DNA of 64,000 nt, taken from assembly GCA_028693165.1 (NCBI GenBank), contig JAQUVX010000015.1, forward strand, positions 31,209-95,208. Reading direction: 5' to 3'. Of the stretch, positions 33,251 through 41,300 are shown one piece after another. Within the stretch, counting starts at the first letter, position 1; the number at the start of each line of letters is the position of its first letter. The notes below the pieces were generated by a model. That model was given only the letters and a program-made list of their open reading frames with translations. It made no database searches and was not told where the DNA came from. Both the position numbers and the translations under genes were made by a program. The DNA is from Lachnospiraceae bacterium. GTDB taxonomy: Bacteria; Bacillota; Clostridia; Lachnospirales; Lachnospiraceae.

Positions 33251-34554
33251 GTATAGTTGATCTGATACCTGTAGTCCTTGTGTTCCTCTTTTACTTTCTG
33301 GGTATGCCTATCGTATATTCGTTGTTTGGAGCAACCTTCTTTTACTTTTTATTTATTGACACGACATCTCAGCCGTGGCTGATTTTACAGACGGTCATGA
33401 AATCCACCCAGTCATTCTCCATGCTGGCAATTCCATTTTTCATTATGTCCGGATCGGTTATGAATTACGGCGGCATCAGTGAAAAAATGATGGATTTTGC
33501 GGAAGTATTGACAGGTCATATGAAGGGCGGACTGGCGCAGGTTAATGTATTGCTCAGTATGCTTATGGGCGGATGCTCCGGCTCTGCAAATGCTGACTGT
33601 GCGATGCAGAGTAAGATGCTGGTTCCGGAGATGGAACGCCGCGGCTATTCAAGAGCGTTCTCCGCAGCAATTACGGCAGCCTCATCGGCGGCAACTCCGG
33701 TTATTCCACCGGGAGTTAACCTGATTGTATTTACCTTGATTGCGCAGGTTTCTCTTGGACGTACGTTTGCAGCGGGCTATGTTCCGGGTATTCTGATGGC
33801 AGTTGCCATGATGATTACCGTTGCCCTGATTGCAAATAAGAGAAATTATCCAAAGTCTCGTGATAAACGTGCTTCTGCGATAGAAATTTTCAAACAGGCA
33901 TTTATCTCTTTCTGGGGATTGTTTTTCCCGTTTGGAATTATTCTTGGAATGCGTATGGGTATGTTTACTCCATCCGAGGGTGGTGCTGTAGCGGTTCTTT
34001 ACTGCTTTATCATCGGCGGGCTTGTGTATAGAAAGCTTTCTCTGAAGAAGCATCTGATTCCGATTGTGCTGGATACGATTTCCGGTACATCAAGCGTTGT
34101 TCTGATCATGGTAGCGGCAAAGGTATTTGGCTACTATATGACATGGATCAATCTGCCCAAGTTTGTTGCAGAAGCGATGCTTGGTCTGACAGATAATAAA
34201 TACATATTTTTGTTGATCTGCAACCTGGTTCTTCTGATCATGGGTATGTTCCTGGAGGGCGGAGCGGCCCTGATGATTATTACGCCGCTACTGCTGCCCG
34301 TTTCAAGACAGCTGGGAATTAATGATTACCATTTTGGTCTTGTTGCGATTGTTAATATCATGATTGGTGGAATCACACCGCCATTTGGTTCCATGATGTT
34401 TACGACCTGTGGTATTACCAAGTGTGCGATCAGTGATTTCCTAAAGGAGGTATGGCCGTTTATTTTGTGCCTGTTTCTCGTATTGCTGCTGCTGACATTC
34501 TGCCCGGTATTGATTACCTGTGTACCTGACTTACTGTATGGAGTAGCACCGTAA
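33247..34554 (+). CDS. TRAP transporter large permease (DctM)
   Basis: A 435-residue protein with about 12 membrane segments and family patterns AIPFFIMSGSVMNYGGIS, GGCSGSANADCAMQSKMLVP and ITPPFGSMMFTTCGI. It is the ion-coupled transport channel, driven by Na+ or H+. It starts in the ATGA overlap with DctQ and is followed after 11 bases by the YcxB-like gene. Confidence 0.92.
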   Translation: MSIVDLIPVVLVFLFYFLGMPIVYSLFGATFFYFLFIDTTSQPWLILQTVMKSTQSFSMLAIPFFIMSGSVMNYGGISEKMMDFAEVLTGHMKGGLAQVNVLLSMLMGGCSGSANADCAMQSKMLVPEMERRGYSRAFSAAITAASSAATPVIPPGVNLIVFTLIAQVSLGRTFAAGYVPGILMAVAMMITVALIANKRNYPKSRDKRASAIEIFKQAFISFWGLFFPFGIILGMRMGMFTPSEGGAVAVLYCFIIGGLVYRKLSLKKHLIPIVLDTISGTSSVVLIMVAAKVFGYYMTWINLPKFVAEAMLGLTDNKYIFLLICNLVLLIMGMFLEGGAALMIITPLLLPVSRQLGINDYHFGLVAIVNIMIGGITPPFGSMMFTTCGITKCAISDFLKEVWPFILCLFLVLLLLTFCPVLITCVPDLLYGVAP

Positions 34555-34565
34555 GGAGTAAAAAG

Positions 34566-35132
34566 ATGTATTCTAATTTTGAAATAGAGATGCAGCATAC
34601 GGAAGAGAGCCTTGTGGCGCTCTCCCATATGCAGTACAATCTGTTTTGCGGAAAAGACCGGTTCCTGAGAACCGTTATAAGCTTTGTGCTTGTGATTGGA
34701 GGAATTGTATCCTTTGCAAACTGGTGGGGAATTCTGCTGGTGGCTTATGGTTGTTATCTGACTACAAGCACCTATCTGTCAGCCAACAGAACGGCTCATA
34801 AGCTTTCTGACCAGATTAAGGCATCAGGCGCCCCGTTTCCCCATTCCCGCTATGTATTTAAAAACAGCGGGATGGAAATTTACCATGCCAAAGAACGTCA
34901 GAAAGAGGATATGGTAGGTTACGAAGACATCTTCAGGGTGGGAGAGGATATGAAATATTTCTATCTGTTTCGTGACCAGTACGGCGGATACATGATTCCA
35001 AAGGATAAGCTTGACGGCCGTCAGGAGGACTTCCGTAGGTTTATAGAAATGAAGACGGGAAAGGGAGTCCAGAGCAGTGCAGTTCCAATCGTCCGGTTAT
35101 ATAACTGGATCAGAAGAAGAATACAACAGTAG
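34566..35132 (+). CDS. YcxB-like membrane protein
   Basis: A 188-residue protein: a short N-terminal cytoplasmic stretch, two close membrane helices (about 37-70), then a YcxB-type C-terminal domain (YEDIFRVGEDMKYFYLFRDQ and GYMIPKDKL). Function of the family is unknown. It follows DctM by 11 bases with AAGGAG before ATG 34566, so it is co-transcribed with the TRAP genes. I see no evidence that it is part of the transporter. Confidence 0.78.
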   Translation: MYSNFEIEMQHTEESLVALSHMQYNLFCGKDRFLRTVISFVLVIGGIVSFANWWGILLVAYGCYLTTSTYLSANRTAHKLSDQIKASGAPFPHSRYVFKNSGMEIYHAKERQKEDMVGYEDIFRVGEDMKYFYLFRDQYGGYMIPKDKLDGRQEDFRRFIEMKTGKGVQSSAVPIVRLYNWIRRRIQQ

Positions 35133-35150
35133 AGCAGCAAGTAAAATCTA

Positions 35151-35177
35151 GAGCCTAATCGAAGGATTGGGTTCTTT
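35151..35177 (+). terminator. Terminator of the TRAP operon
   Basis: GAGCCTAATC (35151-35160) pairs with GATTGGGTTC (35165-35174) using G-T pairs, with a GAAG loop and a following T run. Confidence 0.65.
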
Positions 35178-35294
35178 TTACTTATTTATGTCAAAGGATT
35201 CGGATGCATACGATGTAAAAACATAGTGCAAAATGTCAAATTCTGCTGTATGATTATCGTCAAGTGCATTAAGGGAAAAGAAAGAGGTACTATA

Positions 35295-35858
35295 ATGAAC
35301 AAAATAATAGATTTGTTTGAGGTATCACCAATTATTACGGCTGTAAAAGATGATCAGGGGCTGGAGCATGCGCTGGAAACAGATTGTGCAGTTGTATTCA
35401 TTTTGTATGGAACCGTCTGCAATATTCAGGATATTGTAGACCGGATTAAAGCGAAGGATAAGGCGGCCATTGTTCACGTGGATCTGATTGCAGGATTGAG
35501 TTCTAAGGAGGTGGCTGTTGACTTTATCAAACAGAATACCCATGCAGATGGTATCATCAGTACAAAAATCCAGCTTGTAAAACGTGCTATCGATCAGGGA
35601 CTGTACGGAGGACAACGGACATTTATCATTGATTCCATCGCATTGGCGAATACAAAAAAACAACTGGATACATTCAAGCCTGATTTCATGGAGGTCATGC
35701 CGGGGGCGATGCCAAAGATTTTGAAGGAGATTCGCAGCTATACCGATATTCCGCTGATTGCAGGAGGACTTTTGTCCGATAAGAAGGATATTATGGCTGC
35801 TTTTGATGCAGGCGTGGATGCGGTGTCTACAACAAAGGAGATTCTGTGGTCGATGTAA
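35295..35858 (+). CDS. glpP: GlpP-type glycerol-3-phosphate-responsive antiterminator
   Basis: A 187-residue TIM-barrel-like protein with GlpP motifs: VFILYGTVCNIQDIVDRIK, HVDLIAGLSSKE, DGIISTK, EVMPGAMPKI and IAGGLLSDKKD. The Bacillus homologue binds glycerol-3-phosphate and prevents early termination of glp transcripts. ATG 35295 is preferred over the frame's earlier ATG at 35226 because AAAGAGG precedes it and the family begins at this point. No glycerol genes are nearby, so its target lies elsewhere. Confidence 0.88.
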   Translation: MNKIIDLFEVSPIITAVKDDQGLEHALETDCAVVFILYGTVCNIQDIVDRIKAKDKAAIVHVDLIAGLSSKEVAVDFIKQNTHADGIISTKIQLVKRAIDQGLYGGQRTFIIDSIALANTKKQLDTFKPDFMEVMPGAMPKILKEIRSYTDIPLIAGGLLSDKKDIMAAFDAGVDAVSTTKEILWSM

Positions 35859-35883
35859 AGGTAGGTTCTCGTTGTAATTGCAG

Positions 35884-35923
35884 AACGGGCGATCCTCGCT
35901 TCAAAGAGGACAGCCCGTTTATT
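35884..35923 (+). terminator. Terminator after glpP
   Basis: AACGGGC (35884-35890) pairs with GCCCGTT (35913-35919), extended inward by TCCTC/GAGGA, and is followed by TATT. Confidence 0.65.
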
Positions 35924-35983
35924 CGTTATTAGTCCCCAATCAGATTATGTTCAAGGGTGGCGTTTTTTACTTTTCGGGAACCT

Positions 35984-36011
35984 TTGCAAATCGCCAAAGA
36001 TGGTATATAAT
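35984..36011 (+). promoter_or_regulatory. Promoter of the GNAT gene
   Basis: TTGCAA (35984-35989) and TATAAT (36006-36011) are 16 bases apart, about 77 bases before the start codon. Confidence 0.5.
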
Positions 36012-36087
36012 AAATTAACAATAAAAATGACATGGCAAAAGCGCGCGGGATACCTGGTCAATCAGAGGCTATGGAGGGGAATCAATC

Positions 36088-36540
36088 GTGAATATAAAGC
36101 AAATTGTGGATCATAAAAAAGAATATATCGATTTGCTGCTGTTAGCGGATGAACAGGAAGATATGATCGACAGCTATCTTGAGCGTGGCGATCTGTTTGT
36201 TTTGGATGACGATGGAGTGAAAGCGGAATGTGTAATCACAAAAGAAGGTGACGGTGTTTATGAGCTTAAAAACATTGCGGTGTCACCGGATGATCAACGG
36301 AAAGGCTATGGAAAAAGTCTGATAGAGTATCTGTTTTCGTTGTTTACGGATTGCACCACCATGTTTGTGGGGACGGGGGATGTTCCCTCTTCGCTTACAT
36401 TTTATAAAAAATGTGGTTTTACGGAGTCGCATCGAATAAAAAACTTTTTCACAGATCACTATGATCACCCGATATTTGAAGACGGAAGACAATTAGTTGA
36501 TATGGTTTATCTGAAAAGGGAGAGGGAATTGCCGGAGTGA
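36088..36540 (+). CDS. GNAT-family N-acetyltransferase
   Basis: A 150-residue protein with the acetyl-CoA-binding motif A, VSPDDQRKGYGKSLIEYL, and motif B, SSLTFYKKCGFTES. It transfers an acetyl group to an amine; the acceptor is unknown. GTG 36088 is preceded by GGAGGGGA. It stands alone between glpP and the B12-sensor operon. Confidence 0.87.
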   Translation: MNIKQIVDHKKEYIDLLLLADEQEDMIDSYLERGDLFVLDDDGVKAECVITKEGDGVYELKNIAVSPDDQRKGYGKSLIEYLFSLFTDCTTMFVGTGDVPSSLTFYKKCGFTESHRIKNFFTDHYDHPIFEDGRQLVDMVYLKRERELPE

Positions 36541-36560
36541 TAAATTTCGGTTTGTTGCGA

Positions 36561-36589
36561 TTGAATAAAATCCTTTTAACTGATATGAT
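36561..36589 (+). promoter_or_regulatory. Promoter of the cobalamin-sensor/kinase operon
   Basis: TTGAAT (36561-36566) and TATGAT (36584-36589) are 17 bases apart, about 77 bases before ATG 36666. Confidence 0.5.
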
Positions 36590-36665
36590 ATAGATGAGAA
36601 AATAGATGTGCGTGATGGCTTTGATGCATAAGGGACACCGATTGATACGAGGGGGGGATATAAGT

Positions 36666-37742
36666 ATGAGTTTGTTCTATGTTGATGAAGCGGATGAATT
36701 AAATGAACTGGTACAGCGGATGTCGAAACGGCAGTATGAACAGTCACCGGGTTTATATGACGGACTTCCTGAACGGGCAAAGAAATTCATGAAACGGGAC
36801 TTCTTTTATGGAATCTCCTATTTAAAGTCTGCAATCGATTTAAAACAGGAACAGATTTTTGTATCGTATGTGAGGTGGACTTATGAATATCTGACCTATT
36901 TGATGGTCTATGTGAGCAGGGAGCAGATGACAGAGCAGTGTGTTGATTTCTATGTGGCGATGTCAGCATGTCTGAAAGATGAATTGCCGGCAGGAGATTA
37001 TGAATTCGCGGAAAGCTGTATTCAGCAGGGGATACAGGAGATTGAACGACTGTACAAAGAAGGATTTCCGAGAAGTGAAGCGGAGGAAACGCAGGAATCG
37101 AAGGAACGATACAATCAAATCGCAGCAGAATATATTGCCATTATCCTGAGAAGGGATTCAAAAGAGGCAATGCAGTATTTTCTGAAGCTGTATCAGGATG
37201 GAATGAATATTGCTGATATTTATCTGGAAGTGGTACAGAAGGTGATGTACAAGATCGGTGAACTGTGGTTTGAGAAAAAGATTAGCGTGGCGCAGGAGCA
37301 TTATTGTACGGCCTTGACCCAGACGGCGATTTCGCAGTTGTACTCGGCTATTTTTTCGACCCCGCCGAATGGACATACCATGATCGGATGCTGCATCGGA
37401 GGGGAGCTTCATGAGCTGGGTATGCGTATGATTACCGATTTGTTTACCTATGCTGGATGGAACAGCGTGTTTTTGGGGGCGGGAGTGCCGGAAGAAGCAC
37501 TTATTACGACGGTGAAAGAACAGAAAGCAGACCTAATTGCGCTGTCCGTTACGATGCCGCAGCATTTAATCCTGTGTAAAGAGTTGATTCAAGAATTGCG
37601 CAGCAAAGCTCCCGGCTTAAAGATTGCCGTGGGAGGGAAAGCATTTGAGGATGTACCGGATATCTGGCGTGAATGGAATGCGGATATTTATACAACAGAT
37701 GCAAGGGGATTAATTCAATGGGCACAGACGAACATTTTGTAA
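36666..37742 (+). CDS. CarH-like cobalamin-binding sensor protein
   Basis: A 358-residue soluble protein. The last ~210 residues are a B12-binding cap plus Rossmann domain. The cap carries WFEKKISVAQEH (Trp201, Glu211-His212), the exact Wx9EH motif of the AdoCbl light sensor of CarH. The Rossmann part carries GGELHELGM (Glu247, His249), the ExHxxG cobalamin-ligand motif. Instead of a MerR DNA-binding domain it has ~140 N-terminal helical residues of unknown fold. ATG 36666 follows GGGGGGATA. It overlaps the downstream hybrid kinase by 25 bases, so it probably signals to that kinase. Light sensing is inference; B12 or redox sensing is the alternative. Confidence 0.82.
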   Translation: MSLFYVDEADELNELVQRMSKRQYEQSPGLYDGLPERAKKFMKRDFFYGISYLKSAIDLKQEQIFVSYVRWTYEYLTYLMVYVSREQMTEQCVDFYVAMSACLKDELPAGDYEFAESCIQQGIQEIERLYKEGFPRSEAEETQESKERYNQIAAEYIAIILRRDSKEAMQYFLKLYQDGMNIADIYLEVVQKVMYKIGELWFEKKISVAQEHYCTALTQTAISQLYSAIFSTPPNGHTMIGCCIGGELHELGMRMITDLFTYAGWNSVFLGAGVPEEALITTVKEQKADLIALSVTMPQHLILCKELIQELRSKAPGLKIAVGGKAFEDVPDIWREWNADIYTTDARGLIQWAQTNIL

Positions 37743-39067
37743 AAGCAGATATTACAGAAGCACAGTTCTATCTGGAAGAGATGCAGAAGATGAATAATCA
37801 GATGATCAATATGCAGAGAGAACTGAATCGTGCGCTGATGGAATCCAGAAGAATGCAGGAAGAACTCAAGCAAAATGAAGAAGCGCGGATTGCATTGGAG
37901 GTATCGGAAAAAGCCGGAAAGGCAAAAATGGAGTTTATGTCACGGATGAGTCATGATCTGCGGACACCGATGAATGTGATTATGGGATTGACGGCTGCGA
38001 CACTGGACGAAGTCGATCATCCGGAATCGGTTCGGGAAAACATGGCTCATATTCGTTCTGCCAGTGATTATATGCTGGGGCTGATCAACGATATTCTGGA
38101 TATGGCGAAGACGGAGAAGGACGCAGTTGTATTGAAGTCGGAGCCGTACAGCTACAATGAATTTCTTATGGAGATGGCGACTCTGTTCCAGGCGCAGTGT
38201 ACGGCAAAAAATATTACGTTGGAGATAAAAAAGCCATCCCGGAATCCGATTGTCATGACAGACAAGCAGCGGCTGAAGCAGATCTTCTTCAACATTATTT
38301 CCAATGCGGTAACCTACACACCGCCCGGCGGAACAATCCGCATGGGTGCCTATGATGTAAGAATTGATGATGCCCAAAAGAAAATTTCTGCCGTATATCG
38401 TGTTGAGGATAATGGAATCGGAATGTCGGAAGCGTTTAAGGAGCATATCTTTGAGCCGTTTGTGCAGGAAGATAATGGCGTCAGCCCGGAACTGAAAGGA
38501 AGCGGACTTGGACTCAGCATAACCAAGCGGCTGCTGGAGCAGATGGGCGGAACGATACAGATCGAGAGTCAAAAGGGAAAAGGAACCACCGTAAGTGTGG
38601 AGCTGTCCTTCGATCTGGCAGCAAAAGGTCAGAGCAAAACACCGAAAGCCGGGGCGCAGCGTGAGCAGAATTACGCGGAGCAAACCTTTGCCGGCAAGAA
38701 TATTCTGCTCGCAGAGGATCATCCGTTAAATGCACAGGTTGCTCAAAGACTGCTGGAAAAGAAAAAGATCAATGTGATTCACGCAGAAAATGGAAAGGTG
38801 GCAGTTGAATTGTTTGCGGCGTCTCCGGCAGGCGGTTTTGACGCGGTTCTCATGGATATTCGGATGCCGGAGATGTCCGGTCTGGAGGCGGCGAGTGCCA
38901 TTCGCAGTATGGACAGGGCGGATGCAGCCACGATTCCGATTATTGCGATATCGGCCAATGCATATCCAAAGGATGTGCAGGAGAGCCTGAACGCAGGGAT
39001 GAATGCGCATCTGGCAAAGCCGATAAAACCGGCAGAGCTTTACGAAGCGCTGAAGAAATTTATGTGA
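37718..39067 (+). CDS. Soluble hybrid histidine kinase (HisKA-HATPase-REC)
   Basis: A 449-residue protein. It has an N-terminal coiled coil (about 15-70), a phospho-acceptor His79 in MSRMSHDLRTPMN, an ATPase domain with NIISNAVTYTPPGG, DNGIGM and GSGLGLSITKR, and a C-terminal receiver with Asp380 in VLMDIRMPEM. There is no membrane segment or PAS domain, so the input must come from a partner, most likely the B12 protein whose gene overlaps it. ATG 37718 is preceded by AAGGGG. No output protein is encoded in this operon. Confidence 0.88.
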   Translation: MGTDEHFVKADITEAQFYLEEMQKMNNQMINMQRELNRALMESRRMQEELKQNEEARIALEVSEKAGKAKMEFMSRMSHDLRTPMNVIMGLTAATLDEVDHPESVRENMAHIRSASDYMLGLINDILDMAKTEKDAVVLKSEPYSYNEFLMEMATLFQAQCTAKNITLEIKKPSRNPIVMTDKQRLKQIFFNIISNAVTYTPPGGTIRMGAYDVRIDDAQKKISAVYRVEDNGIGMSEAFKEHIFEPFVQEDNGVSPELKGSGLGLSITKRLLEQMGGTIQIESQKGKGTTVSVELSFDLAAKGQSKTPKAGAQREQNYAEQTFAGKNILLAEDHPLNAQVAQRLLEKKKINVIHAENGKVAVELFAASPAGGFDAVLMDIRMPEMSGLEAASAIRSMDRADAATIPIIAISANAYPKDVQESLNAGMNAHLAKPIKPAELYEALKKFM

Positions 39068-39106
39068 TGGATAGCAATATGTAATGATCATAATGGAAAA
39101 AACAGG

Positions 39107-39151
39107 AACGGTCTGTGCACGCCTTATTTGGAGTGTGGAGGCCGTTTTTTG
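39107..39151 (+). terminator. Probable terminator after the hybrid kinase
   Basis: An imperfect stem pairs ACGGTCTGTGCAC-type sequence after 39107 with GTGTGGAGGCCGT ending near 39145, followed by TTTTTTG. Several mismatches lower confidence. Confidence 0.4.
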
Positions 39152-39331
39152 TATTTGGTAACTGGCTGAAACGAAAACCGCATAAACGATAATAAAAAGC
39201 AACTAAAATAAGCGTTTTAGAATAAATTCTAATAAAAATGAATATAATTATAAATAAAACGAAAAAATAAATTGCTTTTTGCGGAGAAAGATGGTATCGT
39301 TATGGTAAATAAAACTAAAGGAAAAATGATT

Positions 39332-40624
39332 ATGAAAATACAAAGGATTGTTCTGGATGGATTTAAGAACTTAAATAAAGTAGATATTTCGTTCAATAAA
39401 ATCACGGCATTGGTGGCAGTAAACAACTTTGGTAAATCCAATGTATTAGCGGGCATTCAATTTGGCCTCGATTTTATGAGAGCGAAGGAGGAAGAGCGCA
39501 ATAGCTTTATGCAGGCAGACGACTTTATTCCGATCAATAAGGCATCTGTGAATAAGGATTTCCGATTTGAGGTGGAAATGACGACACCAATCAATGAAGT
39601 AAAATATCGGATTATTTATGGATTCTCTTTTGGATGGGTAAGATCGGGCATGGACAAGGCTGAAATTTCCAATGAGTATCTAAAAATAAAAGTTGATACA
39701 AAAGGAACAAAGTATACTCAATTAATTAGCAGACAGTGGAAAGAGGCCTTTTATAAAAGTTCTGAGACTGGAAGATGTACGACAGCAACAGCCATTGAAC
39801 GTCTGGAATTAGTTGCAAACAAATTAAAAGCATTTGATCAGTTATATTATATAGAAATCATTAAGAGATTAAACGATTTAAGATTGTACATGGAAAATAA
39901 TCTTGATGCCAAGAAATTTTATGTGCCCAATCCGCTGATCAGAAAGGGACTGCCGAATGATTTTGTAAATGCAGAAAATCTACCCAGAGTTATTGCAAAG
40001 CTAAGACAGATTAATCCTGGAAAATTTGACCTGCTTCTCGATGCGTACAAACGTCTTTTTCCTGATATAGAGGATATTATTGTCAGAGAAATCCAAATCA
40101 ATAAAAACGGAGAAGTGGTTGTTCCCGATGATGTACCGTTTATTGTATCCAATAGCATTTACCTGCTTTTTGTAAGAGATAAGAATTTAAGTAAGCTGAT
40201 AGATTTTGAGGCTATGTCAGATGGCGCCAAAAGAGTTTTTATGATTTTGACTAAAATAATCATGGCGAGTATGGAAGAGAAAAATATTTCTTTGATTGCG
40301 ATTGAGGAACCGGAGAATTCTATCCATCCCTCTTTATTTAAGACGTATCTCCAAATTATTGCGGATTTACTGGATGACTGTAAAGTGATTATTACAAGCC
40401 ATTCCCCATATATTATCAGTTTCATGGATATAGACAGTGTTTATGTAGGGATTCATAGAAGCGGCGGCATAGCGGAATTCTATGGATTTAAAAAGAGCAA
40501 AGAGAAGGCTCTTTTAGATGATGCGGATTCTGTGGACATGCAGTTGGGAGATTATATTTTTTCACTGTTGACAGATGATGAAAGTGAAATAGAAACATAT
40601 TTGGAGAGTGGAGCAGTTGAATAA
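39332..40624 (+). CDS. OLD-like AAA ATPase of a two-gene system
   Basis: A 430-residue SMC/ABC-type ATPase. The opening is IQRIVLDGFKNLNKVDISFN, with Walker A VAVNNFGKSN (first Gly replaced), signature-like MSDGAKRVFMIL, Walker B LIAIEEPENSIHP and the H-switch IITSHSPYIISF. This is the ATPase half of OLD/AriA/GajA-type proteins, without the fused TOPRIM nuclease. ATG 39332 is chosen because AAAGGA lies nine bases upstream. The gene overlaps the TOPRIM gene by 17 bases, so a functional complex is likely. Phage defence is inferred from family context. Confidence 0.83.
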   Translation: MKIQRIVLDGFKNLNKVDISFNKITALVAVNNFGKSNVLAGIQFGLDFMRAKEEERNSFMQADDFIPINKASVNKDFRFEVEMTTPINEVKYRIIYGFSFGWVRSGMDKAEISNEYLKIKVDTKGTKYTQLISRQWKEAFYKSSETGRCTTATAIERLELVANKLKAFDQLYYIEIIKRLNDLRLYMENNLDAKKFYVPNPLIRKGLPNDFVNAENLPRVIAKLRQINPGKFDLLLDAYKRLFPDIEDIIVREIQINKNGEVVVPDDVPFIVSNSIYLLFVRDKNLSKLIDFEAMSDGAKRVFMILTKIIMASMEEKNISLIAIEEPENSIHPSLFKTYLQIIADLLDDCKVIITSHSPYIISFMDIDSVYVGIHRSGGIAEFYGFKKSKEKALLDDADSVDMQLGDYIFSLLTDDESEIETYLESGAVE

Positions 40625-41216
40625 ATGCCTGGTATTATTTGTTGAAGGAAAAACAGAGGTTGAATTTTATAAAGAGCTGATTAGGCACATAAGAGAAAGT
40701 GCGGCATCGGGTAAACTTGATCACAAGATCATATGCAGAAGTGTTAATGGTATCGGAGGCTTTAAGAAAGAGGTCAATAGAATATTTTTAAAGGAAATTC
40801 TTCCAAAGCTGGAGGGCTATTCCGTAGTAGTGGCGCTATGCTACGATACCGATGTCTTTGGGTATGTTCAGAAACCAAAGATTAACTGGGGTGATATCGA
40901 AAAAATGCTGATACAGGATGGCGCGGAAGCCGTTATTCATATCAGGGCCGAGAAATCCATTGAGGATTGGTTTTTGCTTGATCTGGAAGGAATCCGGAGA
41001 TTCCTGAAACTAAAACCGGATGTACAGCCCAATGGAGCAACCGGTTACGAGAAGCTAAAATTCCTTTTTAAAAAGGCAAATAAAATTTATACAAAGGGCC
41101 AGGAGGTTAATGGATTCGTTCAAGTGCTTGACATAGAGCGAATCAGCCAAAAGGTATCAACTGGCCTGGAATTGTTATATACGGAATTGGGAGTACAGGA
41201 GATCCAGAAAAGATAG
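40608..41216 (+). CDS. Small TOPRIM-like nuclease partner
   Basis: A 202-residue protein with TOPRIM features: VLFVEGKTEVEFY (catalytic Glu) near the N-terminus and VVALCYDTDVFG (the DxD motif) at about residues 76-87, then AEKSIEDWFLLD. It resembles DUF4276/RloB-like and AriB-like effectors that work with a separate ATPase. GTG 40608 is taken as start; TTG 40617, with GGAGAG eight bases before it, is an equally good choice. Predicted role: metal-dependent nuclease triggered by the ATPase. Confidence 0.75.
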   Translation: MEQLNKCLVLFVEGKTEVEFYKELIRHIRESAASGKLDHKIICRSVNGIGGFKKEVNRIFLKEILPKLEGYSVVVALCYDTDVFGYVQKPKINWGDIEKMLIQDGAEAVIHIRAEKSIEDWFLLDLEGIRRFLKLKPDVQPNGATGYEKLKFLFKKANKIYTKGQEVNGFVQVLDIERISQKVSTGLELLYTELGVQEIQKR

Positions 41217-41250
41217 AAAAATAGGTACAGGTTAAAATACAGAATATGGC

Positions 41251-41288
41251 AATTCCCTGGCTGAAGCAGCAACCTCGGCCAGGGAATT
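41251..41288. terminator. Bidirectional terminator
   Basis: AATTCCCTGGC (41251-41261) pairs perfectly with GCCAGGGAATT (41278-41288), between the convergent TOPRIM and sheath genes. Confidence 0.75.
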
Positions 41289-41300
41289 TTGGAAAGAAAC

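Noticed and set aside
37940-38722. A 260-codon frame antisense to the hybrid kinase
   Set aside because: The plus-strand frame has all the kinase motifs; the antisense frame shows low-complexity His/Cys/Arg-rich sequence typical of shadows.
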